Part shown: piece by piece, positions 33,001 to 45,600 of the stretch
How the letters are laid out: the number at the start of each line of letters is the position of its first letter
How positions within the stretch are numbered: position 1 is the first letter of the stretch
Assembly (NCBI RefSeq): GCF_037392515.1
Contig: NC_090291.1
Coordinates: forward strand, 19,818,001 to 19,882,000
Direction: 5' to 3'
Origin: Haliotis asinina
Lineage: Eukaryota > Mollusca > Gastropoda > Lepetellida > Haliotidae
Length of the DNA stretch: 64,000 nucleotides
Translations under genes and position numbers: made by a program
The notes under the pieces: generated by a model
Told to the model about the DNA's origin: nothing
The model's database searches: none
The model's input: the letters and a program-made list of their open reading frames with translations, nothing else

Positions 33001-36000
33001 ATCATTACATATAGACTAACTAATTTGGACTTCATGTAACTCAGATTTCGGGCTGAAATCTCCGCCCTTCAAGGTAATTTACTATGAAAACATTGGCAGT
33101 TAACTTGGACTAGCGGGACTGCCTGAGGCGAAAGTGCTTTGTAGTTAGCCGATTACCGACTTATGAGGATAACCAGTTAACAAAAGGAATAAACAAAGCA
33201 GTTCAACAAGCTGATACGACTCACTCAGTGTCATTTTGATGGTATGCTATTTTGTTATAAAAAGACGATACTCCACTGTACTGAATCGGCAATTTGCACA
33301 ACACAAACAAACCAACCAGAGGGACTATTTCCGCAAGGAAAGCATGGCCATGCTGTCAATCAAACCATTGAATAAATAAATTAATCTATGCAGTACATGT
33401 TGACTTGTTCATTTGTTCATTTATTCATTTAGTTGTGTCCTTCATCATAAAGTACTGAGCATGCGTATCTCCTGGTCAAGGGAGCTAACTCTTGACCCTC
33501 ACCAGTTCAATTCGGACTCTCGCAATTCAGACATAAAAGTCGGTTCCAGTCGAGTCCGAATTAGACATTTTCCACTGTACTATCTTCCTTACCACTGTCA
33601 CTATTTAAGTACCTCTTCTACACTGCTCAGTCTATCAGTGTCAATGCTGACTCAAACAATGTCTATACAATCATCACTTCACAACACCTTACAGCAGTGT
33701 ATGAAATAAAGTCCGTCTGACCACCTGCAATGGGCTTGATTTCTTGCAGACAGTCTATGTTTACAGCTAGATGGCACAAAGGTCTAGAAAAAATGTTCCA
33801 TACATCAAAGCAAAATGCACTGTATCTTGGTGTCTGGTCCAGATAAATCCATTTTGGGTTAGTAACATCTTGAAGCTACTAGCCCTGATGCCTGACTGAG
33901 ATTTTGGTTTGTTTCATGCACTGCTTACAGTGATTTAACATGGCCTTCAACCATCTCTCGGTTGTATCACAGAATGTCAGCTTCAAGTGGGAGAAAGACT
34001 TAAAATTTACAGGTCTTGGACGTTAACCACTTTTAGTGAATGTCACAGTGTAGGTATTGTGCTGGCAATCAGATAAATTTGGAATATTAAAACACTTTGA
34101 CAGGTTTTTGCCACAGGATACAACTCTTCACATTTAAATGAGCATTCTCGAGACAACTGGTGAATCTGTATCTCAATATTTCGGTGTAGGTACTAACACC
34201 ACATTCATCAACCTTGTTAATTGTATATAATCACTAAGCAGTACTGTATATATTCTCTATGTTTCAAACTGTTGAATAGTGGGGCATCCAAAATGACAGA
34301 CAAGGTACATAACGGAGTCATACACACAATTACTTCCAAGTGGTGCTGGACATGTCAGTATCATTTGTGCAATCTGGAATCAATAAAGACTGAAGCTGTC
34401 TAACCAAGAGTCTAATTTTCACTGGCTGCAACTGGAAGACATCAAATAACATATATGTTTTTCAGATTTGAAGAAACATAATTGCTGACAACAGCAAGGG
34501 TTCAAAAATCCCATCGCCCAACACCTGGGACAAGTCTGTTCATTTCGGGCAATCAAATAATGGTATCTTACTTGTCCATGGGCTATTAGATAATTTCTGC
34601 ATACGGTTTCAAACTACAAATAAACTTGGGATTTCATTTCATACCTGCACAAAATGTAGCTATTACATTTCACAATAATGACAAAGTAGAGATATCTTCC
34701 TTTGCTATTTATCACTTCTCAATAAACAGTCCACTAAAACTTTAACCAAGTTGATTTAATATTTTATAATAACATCATCATGGTTATGTCATATACATCT
34801 GCTTTTAAAATAAATTTGAAACTCTGTACAGGAAATGTGTTTGGTCAAAACTATCAGAAACTGGCCAAACCAACAGTAGGAGGTGTTTAGTTGATCCTGC
34901 ATCTCACCTGTCGTCAGACCGGACCAGCACAGCACACAGCCCACCACTGTCTCCTGCCTGGAACACCAACTGAGAGGGACACTGTGATATGTCCTTTACT
35001 CTGCTACCATGGACACCAGTGGCCAGAAGCCATAGAAAGTCTAGGGAAATATCTGGTTCAGTCTGCTTGAGGAAGGTGATGAGAATGTCTTCACATGAGG
35101 ACCTAGATGAAAGGAGGGACTACTGTTACATTAATGTCTGCAACATTACAGCAACATTACAGTAACATTACAGCAACATTACAGCAACATTACCACAACA
35201 TTACCACAACATTACAGCAACATTACCACATCATTACAGCAACATTGCAGCAACATTACCACAACATTACAGCAACATTACAGTAGGTTAAATGAGAATG
35301 GAACGGACAAGCCAACAGATGACAATATGACCAAAGATCTACATGATCAATCTCACATCCAACCCAGTTACACATTAAAGTCACTCAGATCACATGTTCA
35401 TTGACTTGCTGGGCCTGCTCTATGGAATGCTGACTGATCCAAGAATGGGAAGATGTTATTTGATAAAGACAAATGACAGACCAACTGAATGTTTCCAAAT
35501 GGCATGTGTCTTTTGTGTACCCACCTGAGGTGTGACACTCCCTCCCTGCTGCTGCAATATAGCTGGAAGAGAACTGCCATATAGCGACGAAGGAGTGGCC
35601 AGAGACAGTCCCTCGTCTCTGTGCTGACCACATACACCTGAAACACAGTAGAGTGAGGGAGTTTGGTGTTGAAAATTGTACCATCATTATACAGCCTGAC
35701 CTAGTACGCAAACCTGATACCAAAACCTGAGTTTTTAGTGAACATAGGGAGGGAGGACAAATCAAAGCTAACCTGTAATTTCATCCAGTATCATATATCC
35801 AGCATGCTGAAAGCAGGCAAATCTGACATTAATTGAATCCTTTTCTAACCCTTTGGATGACTCTTTAGAGAATCCCTACCTTGTAGATATCTTCTATACA
35901 TCGAGTCAAGGTCTTGTCACATGCTACCACCTGTATCTTGGAAGTCAATGATGTACCTGAAAAACAACAAACAGTCATAAAAAACACAATCCTCTCTTGA

Positions 36001-39000
36001 CAAACTACATATCACCATACCTAAGGTGATGCTAGTTATGCACTTTACCAGCATCCCAGCATGGCGGCAAGTTGATCACTTTGCGATTACTTCATCCAAA
36101 TCAGCAGTCTTCCATGTGTATAGTCATAATTATTTAGCCTACTGATAAAGCTATAATCAACTAACATATCCATGAGGCATAGTGATCATTTGGTGCCCCT
36201 GAGAACTAAACTATCGTACAGCCAGGCGAATTTCCCTCAACGTGTCACTCAATGCAGGGCGGAGTACATATCAAGTCCATGGACGTCCACCCAATGCATC
36301 TGAACAACCACTTCTCGATCAATCTCCACATGTTGATATTGAGAGACAGACATGACTCTCTAATAAGGGAGTAATACCACATCATGAGGGATAATTTGTA
36401 ATTCCTCTCTGATGAATCCTCTGCCCAGTCCATCTTTCAAGTAAATAATGCAAATTCGGTTAACTGTCTTGGATACCTATTCAGTCGATGTGATACATTT
36501 TCACAGACCATACAGGGTCTGTGGCAAGATGTTAACGCCCTCCTTCAAGTTCACTGGGCTGGTATGGTAGTTTTTCTCTTGGCCGCAACACGATGGTGCA
36601 GCCAATTTGGTCATCAAGGATTGTGTTGGAATGGCTTCGATGGGTCTTTTATCAAGGAGTCGAGTGACTTCGTTGTTGCCTGCCGACACCACTGGCACTA
36701 AGAATACCACCTATTCCATAGATTGTTTTTCTGGGTTGACCATCTCTCGGGCATACTGCTGTCCAAACAAACATTTGGCTCAAGTCCTGTTAAATGTTTT
36801 GACAATGACTTGGCTTCAGTGACCTCCGACCAAGCACCTGAACTTCATGCTTAATAACAGCTGCGACACTGCTCCCATGAACTCGCGTCTGGGATCAGCT
36901 TGTAAATCAGTCGGCACAGTCAGGCAATTATGTGTATAAGGCCTTAGTGACTTGACTCGAATCTTTAGTCGCTAATGTTGTTTCACTTAGGGACGGTGGC
37001 CATGTAGGGCAGTCATGACTAGGTTGGATGGCCATCTTAGCAACAGCTGCCCTGTATGGCAGTCATGACTAGGTTAGGCAGCCATCTTGTTTTACTTAGC
37101 AATGGCGGCCATGTAGGGCCATCTTTGTCAGATTAGGCTTTACACATTCATACACTTCTAAGACCCACTCCAACAAGTTGTCGCTGAAAATTCTGGCTAC
37201 CTATACACCAACGATGACAATCCTGCTTTTTTAGCATCAAAGGATGTCTCTGGTGCGACCCTCACTATTTTTAATGAGTGCTTGGACGCTTAGATCCCAT
37301 AAATAAGTCTCTAAGCCACATGTGCAGCAAAACCATCATCGTTATACAACTCATCACTAGTGTCAGGCCCATTTCCGTGATCCCCATCGTGATGTTGCTG
37401 GAATATTGCTAATAGCAGCCTAAATCTACACTCACTAACTCACTCACCATGACTGTCTAAACACTGCTGTAGAGGTGACACCAGCGGGTCCAGCACGTGC
37501 TGTTGTCCCAGTGATGGATGCTGACTGGTCATCTCTTTTATCAGGGTCACAATGACCCTCAGAAACCTCTGAGTGACCTTAGGGTCACTGTGATGAAGCA
37601 GACCTCTTATCTGAAAGTGTAAACACTGGAAAATAGTTTTATCAATACTGAAAACAATTTCGAAAAACTTTCATGGACATTTTCACTTGGACAATACTAT
37701 AAACAGACATTGCTAGTTAAGAAGGTTGACATCAAAGTTTATCCAGTGTTATTCAAACTCATAAAACATAAAACAAGGAACTTATTTCACAGCAAACTGA
37801 AGTGTTAGCACCAATGTTGTTCTGTATGTTGTGTGTTTGAAATCATAAAGTGTTTATGGTATCAAGAGGGTTTTTCAGAACACGGCAGGTGACTTTAAGA
37901 AAATAACATGTCCTGGATAATTTTCTAGTTGCCCTATTTTATGACATAATCATGATGATGTACATGTAATTATGAAAGAACAGATCAACATGGTATTTGA
38001 TGTTAATGTTTACTGGACTTTTTACCGAGAAGGGGTGATAAATAGCAAAGAACGATAACCCTGTGAAATTTAAGGGCTACATTTAGAGCAGATATTATAT
38101 TTTCAGTTTGAAACTGGAAGAGGAAATTATCTAATAGCCCATGGTCTGACCTGTCCCGGGCCTCAGACGATGGGATTTTTTAAACCCTGGAACACTACAC
38201 ATAGTGCCACGACATTGCACAGATTACAATGAAGTGACGTCATAGCTTAAAATATGTTAGTAATTTGCAACCTGTTGAATTGGAATTATCTGCCCTCTTC
38301 ACTGACACAGTCTTTAACTTGCTTTAGGACAGTTTAATTTGACATTAAGTCTGTGAATTCCTACTGGGGATAAATTGAATCAAACCAGGCTGTAAAAAAG
38401 CAATAAACAACAGTTCAAAGTGCACATGAGAAAACTAGTTACTGAGATGACAATAAGATCATTTACTCAAACATGATAGCATCCAGTGTGCAGATCTGAC
38501 AAGTCCATAAACTCAACTAGTTCATCATTTAAATATTTCAATTTAAACAACAGACAACAAATGCAAATGCAAGCATTCTTTTGATGCTACTAGGAGTAGG
38601 GGATCAAAGGTGCATACAAATTCAACAAAACTGTTAAACTTAGTTCATTATTTCCAATCAGAACTGCACATCTCAGTGTATTCTTTACCATCCACCAGAA
38701 TGGACCATGCTAATAGGCAGATTTGAACTTCAACAAGATCAAGCAGAAAGATGTCCTACTGGTGTGGAAGATGATTTGAATGAGACCGTTACACCAACAG
38801 AGAGCCTTAATATAATCACCTGGGGAGAGATATGTTTGTAGTACTCTTCCACTGAGGCTGTCTGCATGGGGCAATGTGCTATCACCAAGGCAATAGCCTG
38901 ACTTCTCTGCCAGTCTACAGAATCTGCTACACTTGCTCCTGATGGTGCTGTATGAAAACAGTAATCAAGACAGATGAAAACAGCAGTTCACAGTAACTTT

Positions 39001-42000
39001 CACATGCAAATGCTGACATGTTCATCATATTCAAGTTTCACAAGGAAATTATCACTATTTATACAACTAGTGAACATGCTGAAACCGAGGATCTGTGTAA
39101 GAATTGCTCCTCAGCAATCCATACTTGTAGTATGAGGTGGTGTATAAGGCTTGCTGACTTGGTTGACACAAGTCGTTGTATCCCAACTGTGTAGATGCAT
39201 GTTCATGATGTCACTCACTGAACTGTCTGGTATAGACTCGATTATTTACCACCCAATGCCACATAATTGGAATATTACATCTTAAACAAGAACAACAACA
39301 AAAAACCCAACACATGAATATGGTGAGACATAAACCAATAAAATGTACAGGTGTGTAAACATGTTAGGATGAGCTGGATGGTAATATTAGTCTGTGAGGT
39401 CTCACCTGGTCCTGGAGGAAGCATGCCCTGCAGCACGTGTAGAAGACCCTTCGGACGCATCAAGATATCCGTCATCAGTCGACCACACACTTGTCTCAAC
39501 CAAGGGGGAGACACAGGCAGCTGCTTACCTTTATCTTTCGACTGTCACAAAAAATTACACGTTAAACTGAATTAAAGTTAAAAAATCCTAAAGGCATTTC
39601 TACAAACAGTTCTTCTTATTGTAGACATGGTGGCGATGCTTACTAGTATGATTAGATGGATGAGTGTATAGGTGAGTCTGATTTGAAGAGTATTTCAGGG
39701 ATATCTTAGCAAATCAGCAGAGTGCATGGTGTGGGGCAAGCCCATCGGGATCCCAGGCATTAACGGGCATAATGGTATAACCCACAGGCATCAGCATTGT
39801 GCTGAAACACCATCAATAGCAACACTGTGGCACATGCATAATTCAACCTACAGGCACTGGACTCATCTAACTGAGGTGTATCTAGTGGATAGGAGTATTA
39901 TCTTTCCAACACATAAACAGCACATCAAAATCAAAATCTGATTGCACTGTGTTTTAAGAACAAGTCTAAATTAAGTAGCAACAGTCTCTTGCTAGCTATG
40001 TAACATGATACATAAAGAATTTCACATTGGACACAAAAATAATGCACACTAAGTAACAAGATCCATATCATACAGGCTCACAACTCTTGCAATATATACT
40101 GATAACACCATGACGACCTATTGAAACACTCCTACTTTCAACACCTGTGTTGTCTTATACTTACCTTTGCACCTGTCCTAGGTTTTGCAGCCCCTTGCAG
40201 CATCATCAAGTCTCTCACCAGCATTGCCGGGCTGACCCTTGTCATCAGCTTCTGCAGGGCGGCCTCTGCAAACTCCTGGTCTGTCTCCACTACACTCAGC
40301 TCCCCTAGTAACATGCTGAGGTATTCATCCTCTTGATGTACAGTTTTCTGACAGCTACCAGCCACAGTATGTGACTGATCACTTGAATCTGAGGATTTGG
40401 TATCATTTAACTCAGCTGCACCTCCTGTTCCTGATGCTGTATGTCCAAGGAATAGATGAGGATCATGAGGGTTACCAACTTGGGGGTTGATGCCTGTATT
40501 TGAATCTACAGAATCTCCTACTTCACCCTTAGTCCTGTTTGGTGGATAACTGATAATATTATCCATCCGATTCCCTTCAATACTTTGATTTTTGGAACGT
40601 AGATCAGGATTTACATTACTCTTTTGTCCACCATCCATCCTGGGGCTGTGGTTCAACTGGAGAAGAACGGCTAAATAATCACAGAGGTGTCGAGAAAGAA
40701 TTAAAGCTGATAGAGACGGAACATTCAAACAGGCTGAAAAAATCCGTCCACACAATCCAAGCCTAGCATAACGCTGTTCTCTTGATACTTCCTTCAACAT
40801 ACTGCCACTGAGAAGCTTCCCGAATCCAGATCTCCTCTCTACAGGAATTCCAACACCTTTATCAACATGTGGGCAAATTCCAAGACACACAGTAAACTGC
40901 AGAGTGGTCAAGACCGTCTTCTCCTGTTCAATACTGAGGACATCTGGAGAAAGTGGAGGAACTTGGTGAGGTGTCTTCATGGATGGAGGGTTCTTCTTCA
41001 TCTCCTCCTGGAAGACTCTGGAAGCCTGAATCAGATGTTTCTGCAGCAGAAGCAGTAGATGAAGACATACAGACGTGTACTTCCATCGGACGTCTGACTT
41101 GTCAGTGTCTAACAGTGTTGTCTGAGTTTGTATTGCTGACAAACATGGCAAGTTGGAGAATGTGTCAGATTGCAGACTTCTGTTGATTGACTGGAGTTTA
41201 GTTCGGAGGAGGTGGTCAAACTGGCTTTCTCCATCAAATGAAGCTGCTGAAATAGATATTTCTGTTGCTTAAAGTATCTTTCCTTTCCACATGCACCTTT
41301 CAGTCACATATCTTCAAACTAACTGTTTTCAGACATATAACATTTGTTGGCAACTTTCTATTAATATGAACAACAATAAATCACCTCTCTTATGACAGAA
41401 AACTTTATCTTAAACATAAGTCATGATTCAAGATTTTTATGATGTTTGTGTGACACAACATTCCTTGTTATAGCCTGAGTAAGTACTGCCATCCAAAATG
41501 TATGAACCTGTGATGATAGAGACTGGAACAGGTCTTCAGTAACCCATGCTTGTCGTAAAGTGCAACTAATGGGATCGGGTGGTCAGGTTCGCTGACTTGG
41601 TATGACATCTGATCCCATTTGCATAGATCAATGCTCATGCTGTTGATCACTGGATTGTCTGGTCCAGACTTGTTTATTTACATACCACCACGATATAGTG
41701 GAATATTGTGCAGTGTAAAAACAACCAGCTAACCAAAAATGTATGATACCTTTGACTATTATGAGGGAGATGACATGTAACTGGCTGACAGTAGGAGTCA
41801 AAATAACATTTAATCACACTTGTTAATACCTCATAATCATGAGTTTTTAATCTGATATATTTACCTCCTCATTAGAAATGGTACCCAAATACTTATAACC
41901 TGCTAATTCACCTGATTGTTACAAGTTGTTAATTACTTTAAAGAAAACCTTTTGTGTAACCTTGTCTTCCCATTCGATCTGTACACAACCCACATAAACA

Positions 42001-42184
42001 AACTTCATACTGGAACACGCAGCCTACAATCCTACTTACACAGTACCGATAGGCCCAGTGGCAGTGATGTCTCTCATATTTTATAAACATACTCACAATC
42101 TGAATGACTTTGTCTTTCAGGGGTTGTCAAAATACGGAGGGCCTCCAAAATGAGCTTCGGGCTTTGACTTGATGAGGATGACAT
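27016..42184 (-). CDS. TANGO6: Transport and Golgi organization protein 6 homolog
   Basis: Sixteen exons: 42184-42097, 41246-40165, 39541-39406, 38947-38820, 37610-37448, 35956-35880, 35637-35525, 35102-34908, 32770-32659, 32284-32063, 30920-30795, 30588-30403, 29580-28878, 28367-28216, 27816-27703, 27201-27016 (TGA). They total 3783 nt in one frame, 1260 aa; vertebrate proteins are about 1100 aa. Identity rests on the C-terminal region related to yeast Rtp1 (RTP1_C1/C2): DMIPKYRELLLAAVLSGARS, RASSLSNLAEMCKLL and QQKLEKKITIL match the vertebrate protein closely from memory. HEAT-like helical repeats run through the rest, and exon 29580-28878 has a long polar low-complexity insert. Rtp1 helps assemble and import RNA polymerase II; Drosophila Tango6 came from a secretion screen. 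It shares a 443-bp promoter interval with NELFCD. Confidence 0.92.
27535..27692 (+). mobile_element. Type-1 SINE abutting a TANGO6 splice donor
   Basis: Antisense to TANGO6. TTAAAGCGTTCGCTCGTCAC head, GCTGGAATATTGCTAAAAGC, CGACGTAACACTAAACTC tail. The degenerate end of the tail runs into the donor of exon 27816-27703, whose intron begins GTCAGTTTAGTGACTG on the minus strand. Confidence 0.65.
28545..28702 (+). mobile_element. Type-1 SINE
   Basis: ATAGCCTAGTGGTTAAAGC A box, TTAGTTTTATTCCCC (decayed B box), GCTGGAATATTGCTAACACC and CACTCATTCACTCC tail. In the TANGO6 intron after exon 29580-28878, antisense to the gene. Confidence 0.7.
29935..30110 (-). mobile_element. Type-2 SINE, partial
   Basis: AAATAAATCTAGACCAGACAATTC followed by diverged sequence in the reverse of the family; the ends are unclear. 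Confidence 0.4.
30111..30290 (+). mobile_element. Type-2 SINE, partial
   Basis: GTATCCCAATTGCATAGATC, GTTGATCACTAGATCCAG, TTGATTATTTAGAGACTGC and GGCTGGAATATTGCGGAGTG match the 3' two thirds of the family. It lies antisense to TANGO6, just upstream of the copy described at 29935 and inverted to it. Confidence 0.65.
31232..31383 (-). mobile_element. Type-1 SINE
   Basis: GTGAGTATAGTTTTATGTCG, AATATTCCAGTAATACTGAGG, CACATTGTACCCATTTGGGG and TTTAACCACTAGAC. Full length with a decayed B box; sense orientation in a TANGO6 intron. Confidence 0.7.
32919..33577. mobile_element. Nonautonomous pogo/Tigger-like DNA transposon
   Basis: The ends are TA|CAGTGGAAGCTGTCTTCC and GACATTTTCCACTG|TA. The TIR is about 24 bp with mismatches, and TA is the target duplication, as in the pogo/Tigger branch of Tc1/mariner. 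No transposase is visible inside its 659 bp. Inserted in the TANGO6 intron between exons 35102-34908 and 32770-32659. A truncated relative is at 1022. Confidence 0.75.
34497..34745 (+). repeat. Dispersed repeat, copy 1
   Basis: AAAATCCCATCGCCCAAC, GGCTATTAGATAATTTCTGC, ACAAATAAACTTGGGATTTC and AAGTAGAGATATCTTCC also occur, reversed, at 37990-38205 and, direct, at 58870-59075. Three copies in 64 kb define a family I cannot name. Confidence 0.7.
35136..35290. repeat. 12-bp tandem repeat
   Basis: About twelve copies of CAACATTACAGC and variants ending CCA or AGT, in the TANGO6 intron immediately downstream (plus-strand right) of exon 35102-34908. Confidence 0.85.
36000..37370. other. TANGO6 intron 5 interior, unclassified repetitive sequence
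   Basis: No host exon is needed here (phases of flanking exons agree). A minus-strand open stretch near 36501-36710 and short fragments near 36245-36433 look like eroded coding DNA of some retroelement, but I cannot assign a family. At about 36990-37130 a block with GGCCATGTAGGGC and AGTCATGACTAGGTTAG recurs two to three times in tandem. Confidence 0.4.
37376..37447 (+). mobile_element. SINE 3' end that supplies a TANGO6 splice donor
   Basis: GTTGCTGGAATATTGCTAATAGC, GCCTAAATCTACACTCACTAACTCACTCAC, written here in parts, is the type-1 3' end. On the minus strand the tail reads GTGAGTGAGTTAGTGAGTG and starts at the exact exon/intron boundary of exon 37610-37448, so the intron donor GTGAGT is SINE sequence. 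Confidence 0.75.
37990..38205 (-). repeat. Dispersed repeat, copy 2
   Basis: Reverse of the family at 34497: GATAAATAGCAAAGAACGA, GAAATTATCTAATAGCCC, GACGATGGGATTTTTTAAACC. In the TANGO6 intron between exons 38947-38820 and 37610-37448. Confidence 0.65.
39080..39290 (+). mobile_element. Type-2 SINE
   Basis: CTCAGCAATCCATACTTGTAG, GCTTGCTGACTTGGTTGACAC, GTATCCCAACTGTGTAGATG and CTCGATTATTTACCACCC. The tail has decayed to TTAAACAAGAACAAC. Antisense in a TANGO6 intron. Confidence 0.65.
41243..41249 (-). promoter_or_regulatory. NAGNAG tandem acceptor in TANGO6
   Basis: TTTCAGCAGCTTC on the minus strand: the exon can begin at 41246 or 41243, adding or dropping one codon without changing frame. 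Confidence 0.5.
41525..41730 (+). mobile_element. Type-2 SINE
   Basis: GTCTTCAGTAACCCATGCTTG, GGGATCGGGTGGTCAGG, ATGCTCATGCTGTTGATCAC, GATTGTCTGGTCCAGAC. Tail replaced by GTGTAAAAACAACC. Antisense in TANGO6 intron 1. Confidence 0.75.
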
Positions 42185-42627
42185 GATCTCTGGCGTTCTT
42201 TATTTACATCTCAGCGTTGATGTTGTCAGTATCACTGTCCCACATGGCTGCTCAGATACGCTTATTCGTTTGGGGTCTTCTGGAAACACCTAGAATAAGC
42301 TGGGCGCATTTGGTTGAAATCTTGGGTTGGAACTAAAGCATGGATAACCTTTCAAAAAGTTTACATCTATTCTCATATGCAGGCTTTTATTGGTTTTCTA
42401 GTATCTGCATGTTTCATTCGCCCATATATACAGCGAGAATTGATCTTAGTAGTTGTAAATATCACTATGTCCGCTTCAGATGCCAATTCGTATTTTATAT
42501 CGATTCCGAGTAAATCCCAAATTTAGAAGTTTCTCCATCTGTCATGGCCGCGTATTCTTAAAATATTACTCCTTGCAGGATTTCAAACGCTACTTTATGA
42601 GTTCAGCGCATCTCATTCCACAAAAAC
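42185..42627. promoter_or_regulatory. Bidirectional promoter interval TANGO6/NELFCD
   Basis: The ATG codons of the two divergent genes are 443 bp apart. No TATA box is evident near either start. The layout is typical of head-to-head housekeeping pairs sharing one nucleosome-free promoter; sharing is inference. Confidence 0.7.
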
Positions 42628-45600
42628 ATGTCTGATTACGAAGAGGACCATGTTGAGGGAATGTCAGAGGACGATGTTGGGGTACTGTTGATGAATGAAT
42701 TTTCTTAGCCTCGTCTAAACTCAAATAATGGCTCGAGTGCAAATGAAAAGTAAAATGAAACATGCTGGCTGTATGAGCTTTGTTGCAACATAACTTTACC
42801 TTGAATCCTGCGTCCAGTCTTGCTTATCAGTGGCTGTCAAAACCCATAACAACAGACTTATCATCACGATTAGCATAGTTATTGTTCTTCATTATCATCA
42901 TTATAACGTTTATTTTTTTTAGTTCACTTTGTTTCTAGTCGATATGTTATGATGATCACAATAATTATGGAAGTTAGGTTTGTCATGTGTATGGTTTCTG
43001 TGAGTAAATGGTCACGAAATAAAATTCATAAGTCAAAATAATAGAATAACACATTAATAACAGAGGCATTCAATAAATATTCTTATTCAAGTGCCATTAG
43101 CATACTTCAGATAATGTACATACCAATCGACATTCTTGATGGAAGTTCTCCAAGTGACCTCAGCAACAACTTTCAGCAACAACCTGAAGATATGTTTTAA
43201 TCATCATAGATATCCAGTTATTACATGTGTGCCCCAAATTACATACCTTCTGATACAAATTATTATTTCTTGTGTTAGCATTAACGCACTGTGTCTTGTA
43301 GTCTCCTGAGATGGATCCCTTCATGGAGGATGATGAGGAAGAGAGACAAGCCACACAGAAAGAATGCCTTGAATCTTTCAGTAGCAAAGACTACATTATG
43401 GAGCCCAATATTTTCACAGTGCTCAAAAGGTATGTGTACAAGTGAAGTGAGTTTAGTTTTGTGTCACACTCAGCAGTATTCCAGCTATATGATCGCAGAT
43501 CAGACAAGCCAGTGATCAACAGCATGAGCATAGATCTATACACTGTAGGTACAAACTACAATGATATGTGTCAGTGAAGTCAGCGAGCCTGATCAATTCT
43601 AGCCCAGATCTTCACGGGTTTCGTTTGAGTTAAAACAAAGACCTTGAAGTGGAAGTTTGAAGGAAAGTCTAATTTTAAGATGTTTGCAAGGGACATTAAC
43701 ATGTTTTTAAGGATTAAGTCAAAACAGTATCTTTAAACGATTCCCCCAAAAGACATATTGATGTAAGACCACATTTCCAGTTGTGTGGCCCAATGATGGA
43801 ATTTGGCAAATCATTAAGTTACTGCATGTGGCTAAATGCACTGAATGTCTAACTTAAAAGGATGAACAGTCATGAGAGATTCTCCATAGCATTGCAAACA
43901 ACTTGGCTTAAAACTGTATTGACAATTTGCCCATGTCTGTTTACTGATTGATATTTTCCAGGTTAATCATTCTTTTCTTTTTGTATGAACTTTGAACTAG
44001 ACTTCATGCTGCTTTTGAATTTGTGCTCAGATGTGGAAATATCTACATTGCATATACACATGATACAGTTTGTCAAGATGATTTTAAAATTCTTGTTCAC
44101 AGATTTTTGCAAGCAGGTGGTTCTCCAGAGAGGGTTGTGGAACTGTTGTCTGACAACTACCTAGCAATAGCTCAGACTGTCAATGTTTTGGCAGACTGGC
44201 TTATACAAGCAGGTCAGTCCATTGTGAAAGTGGTGCTGTCATTAAAATGGTGAAAGATGAGACTAATTATGTCTTTCAAATGGTGCATTCAGCAGGGTGA
44301 TAGCATCCTGCATTAATCAAGTTTGCACCAAAAATATGGTAATTGATATCATGACCAATGTCCAATGCAAAACTGGAGTACAATGCCATACCATGAAACA
44401 AGTCATTAACTGATTAAGCATGATGTTGGATCTATTGAGATATTCTGATGTGAATGTGTGTTTATGTGGTTTTGTGGTTTTATGCAACTTTTAGTAATAT
44501 TCCACCAACATCATGGTAGGTGACACCAGAAATGGGCTTCACACATTGTACTTATGAGGGGAATCAAACCCGATCTTAAGCACGGTGAGCTGACACTTAA
44601 ACCACTAGGCCACCCCATCGCAATGGTCATTCATGTGACAAGCATTGGTTGTAGGGGACCTTTTTTAACTTGAAATCCCCACTGAGGTGTTGTTTAACAA
44701 GGGATGGTGGATCTCTATAATTTAATACCCCTGATGAATGAGTAGAACTTGTATTCTTCTGTTTAGATGCATGAAGTAAATATAATTCTGACACCAATCC
44801 ACATTGTGTCAGCCAAAAAGGTTGAGGGCCTACAGTATATCTAGTGTTAAAATTTTTATTGTATGATCAGTCAGAGACATAACATATACATGTCTCTTGT
44901 TCACAAGACCCATGAAGATCACTTGTTCATGAGACCCATGAAGATCAGGGGAAGAATAAGTCTTCAGCTACCCATGCTTGCCACAAACAGGAACTATGCT
45001 TTTCATAAGAGGTGACTGACGGGATTGAGTGGTTAGACTCACTAACTTTGTTAACATGTACATCAGCAGTTCCCAGTTGTGCAGGTCGATGCTCATGCTG
45101 TTGATGACTGGATTGCCTGGTCCAGACTCAATTATTTACAGACCATCACCAAATAGCTGGAATATTGCTAAGCGTGGGGTGAAACTAAATTCACTTACTC
45201 TTATTCACGAGACAAATTCTGTGGTACCACAAGAGGCGCTTGACCCAAATTCATCCCTCTGCTGTTGAAAATAGAATTATCATGGTGAAAGAATATGCTG
45301 TTTTCAGGATAATTTTCTAAATCTGACCATACTTCGAACAGGAGAGGATAGTCATTGTGGTTGTTCTATCATGGTCTAAAATTGGTGGGTATAGCTGCAG
45401 TGCTCTTCAGACCAATACTGTTTACATTCAAAACTGTTGCATGGTTGTAAAACTAGGACTTTATCTAGATTTCAAACTATGTGCTTTCAACAGGCAGGTT
45501 TGGAAAAAAAGACCTCTTGTTCAAAATAGTATTTGTAGCATATTTGGATATTGTAGCTTATATTAGTGTTATACAACGACAAACATGAATTAGTCTGAAT

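Noticed and set aside
36245-36822. Coding-like stretches inside TANGO6 intron 5
   Set aside because: No family match, opposite strands both partly open, and flanking TANGO6 exons already join in phase. Probably eroded repeat DNA.
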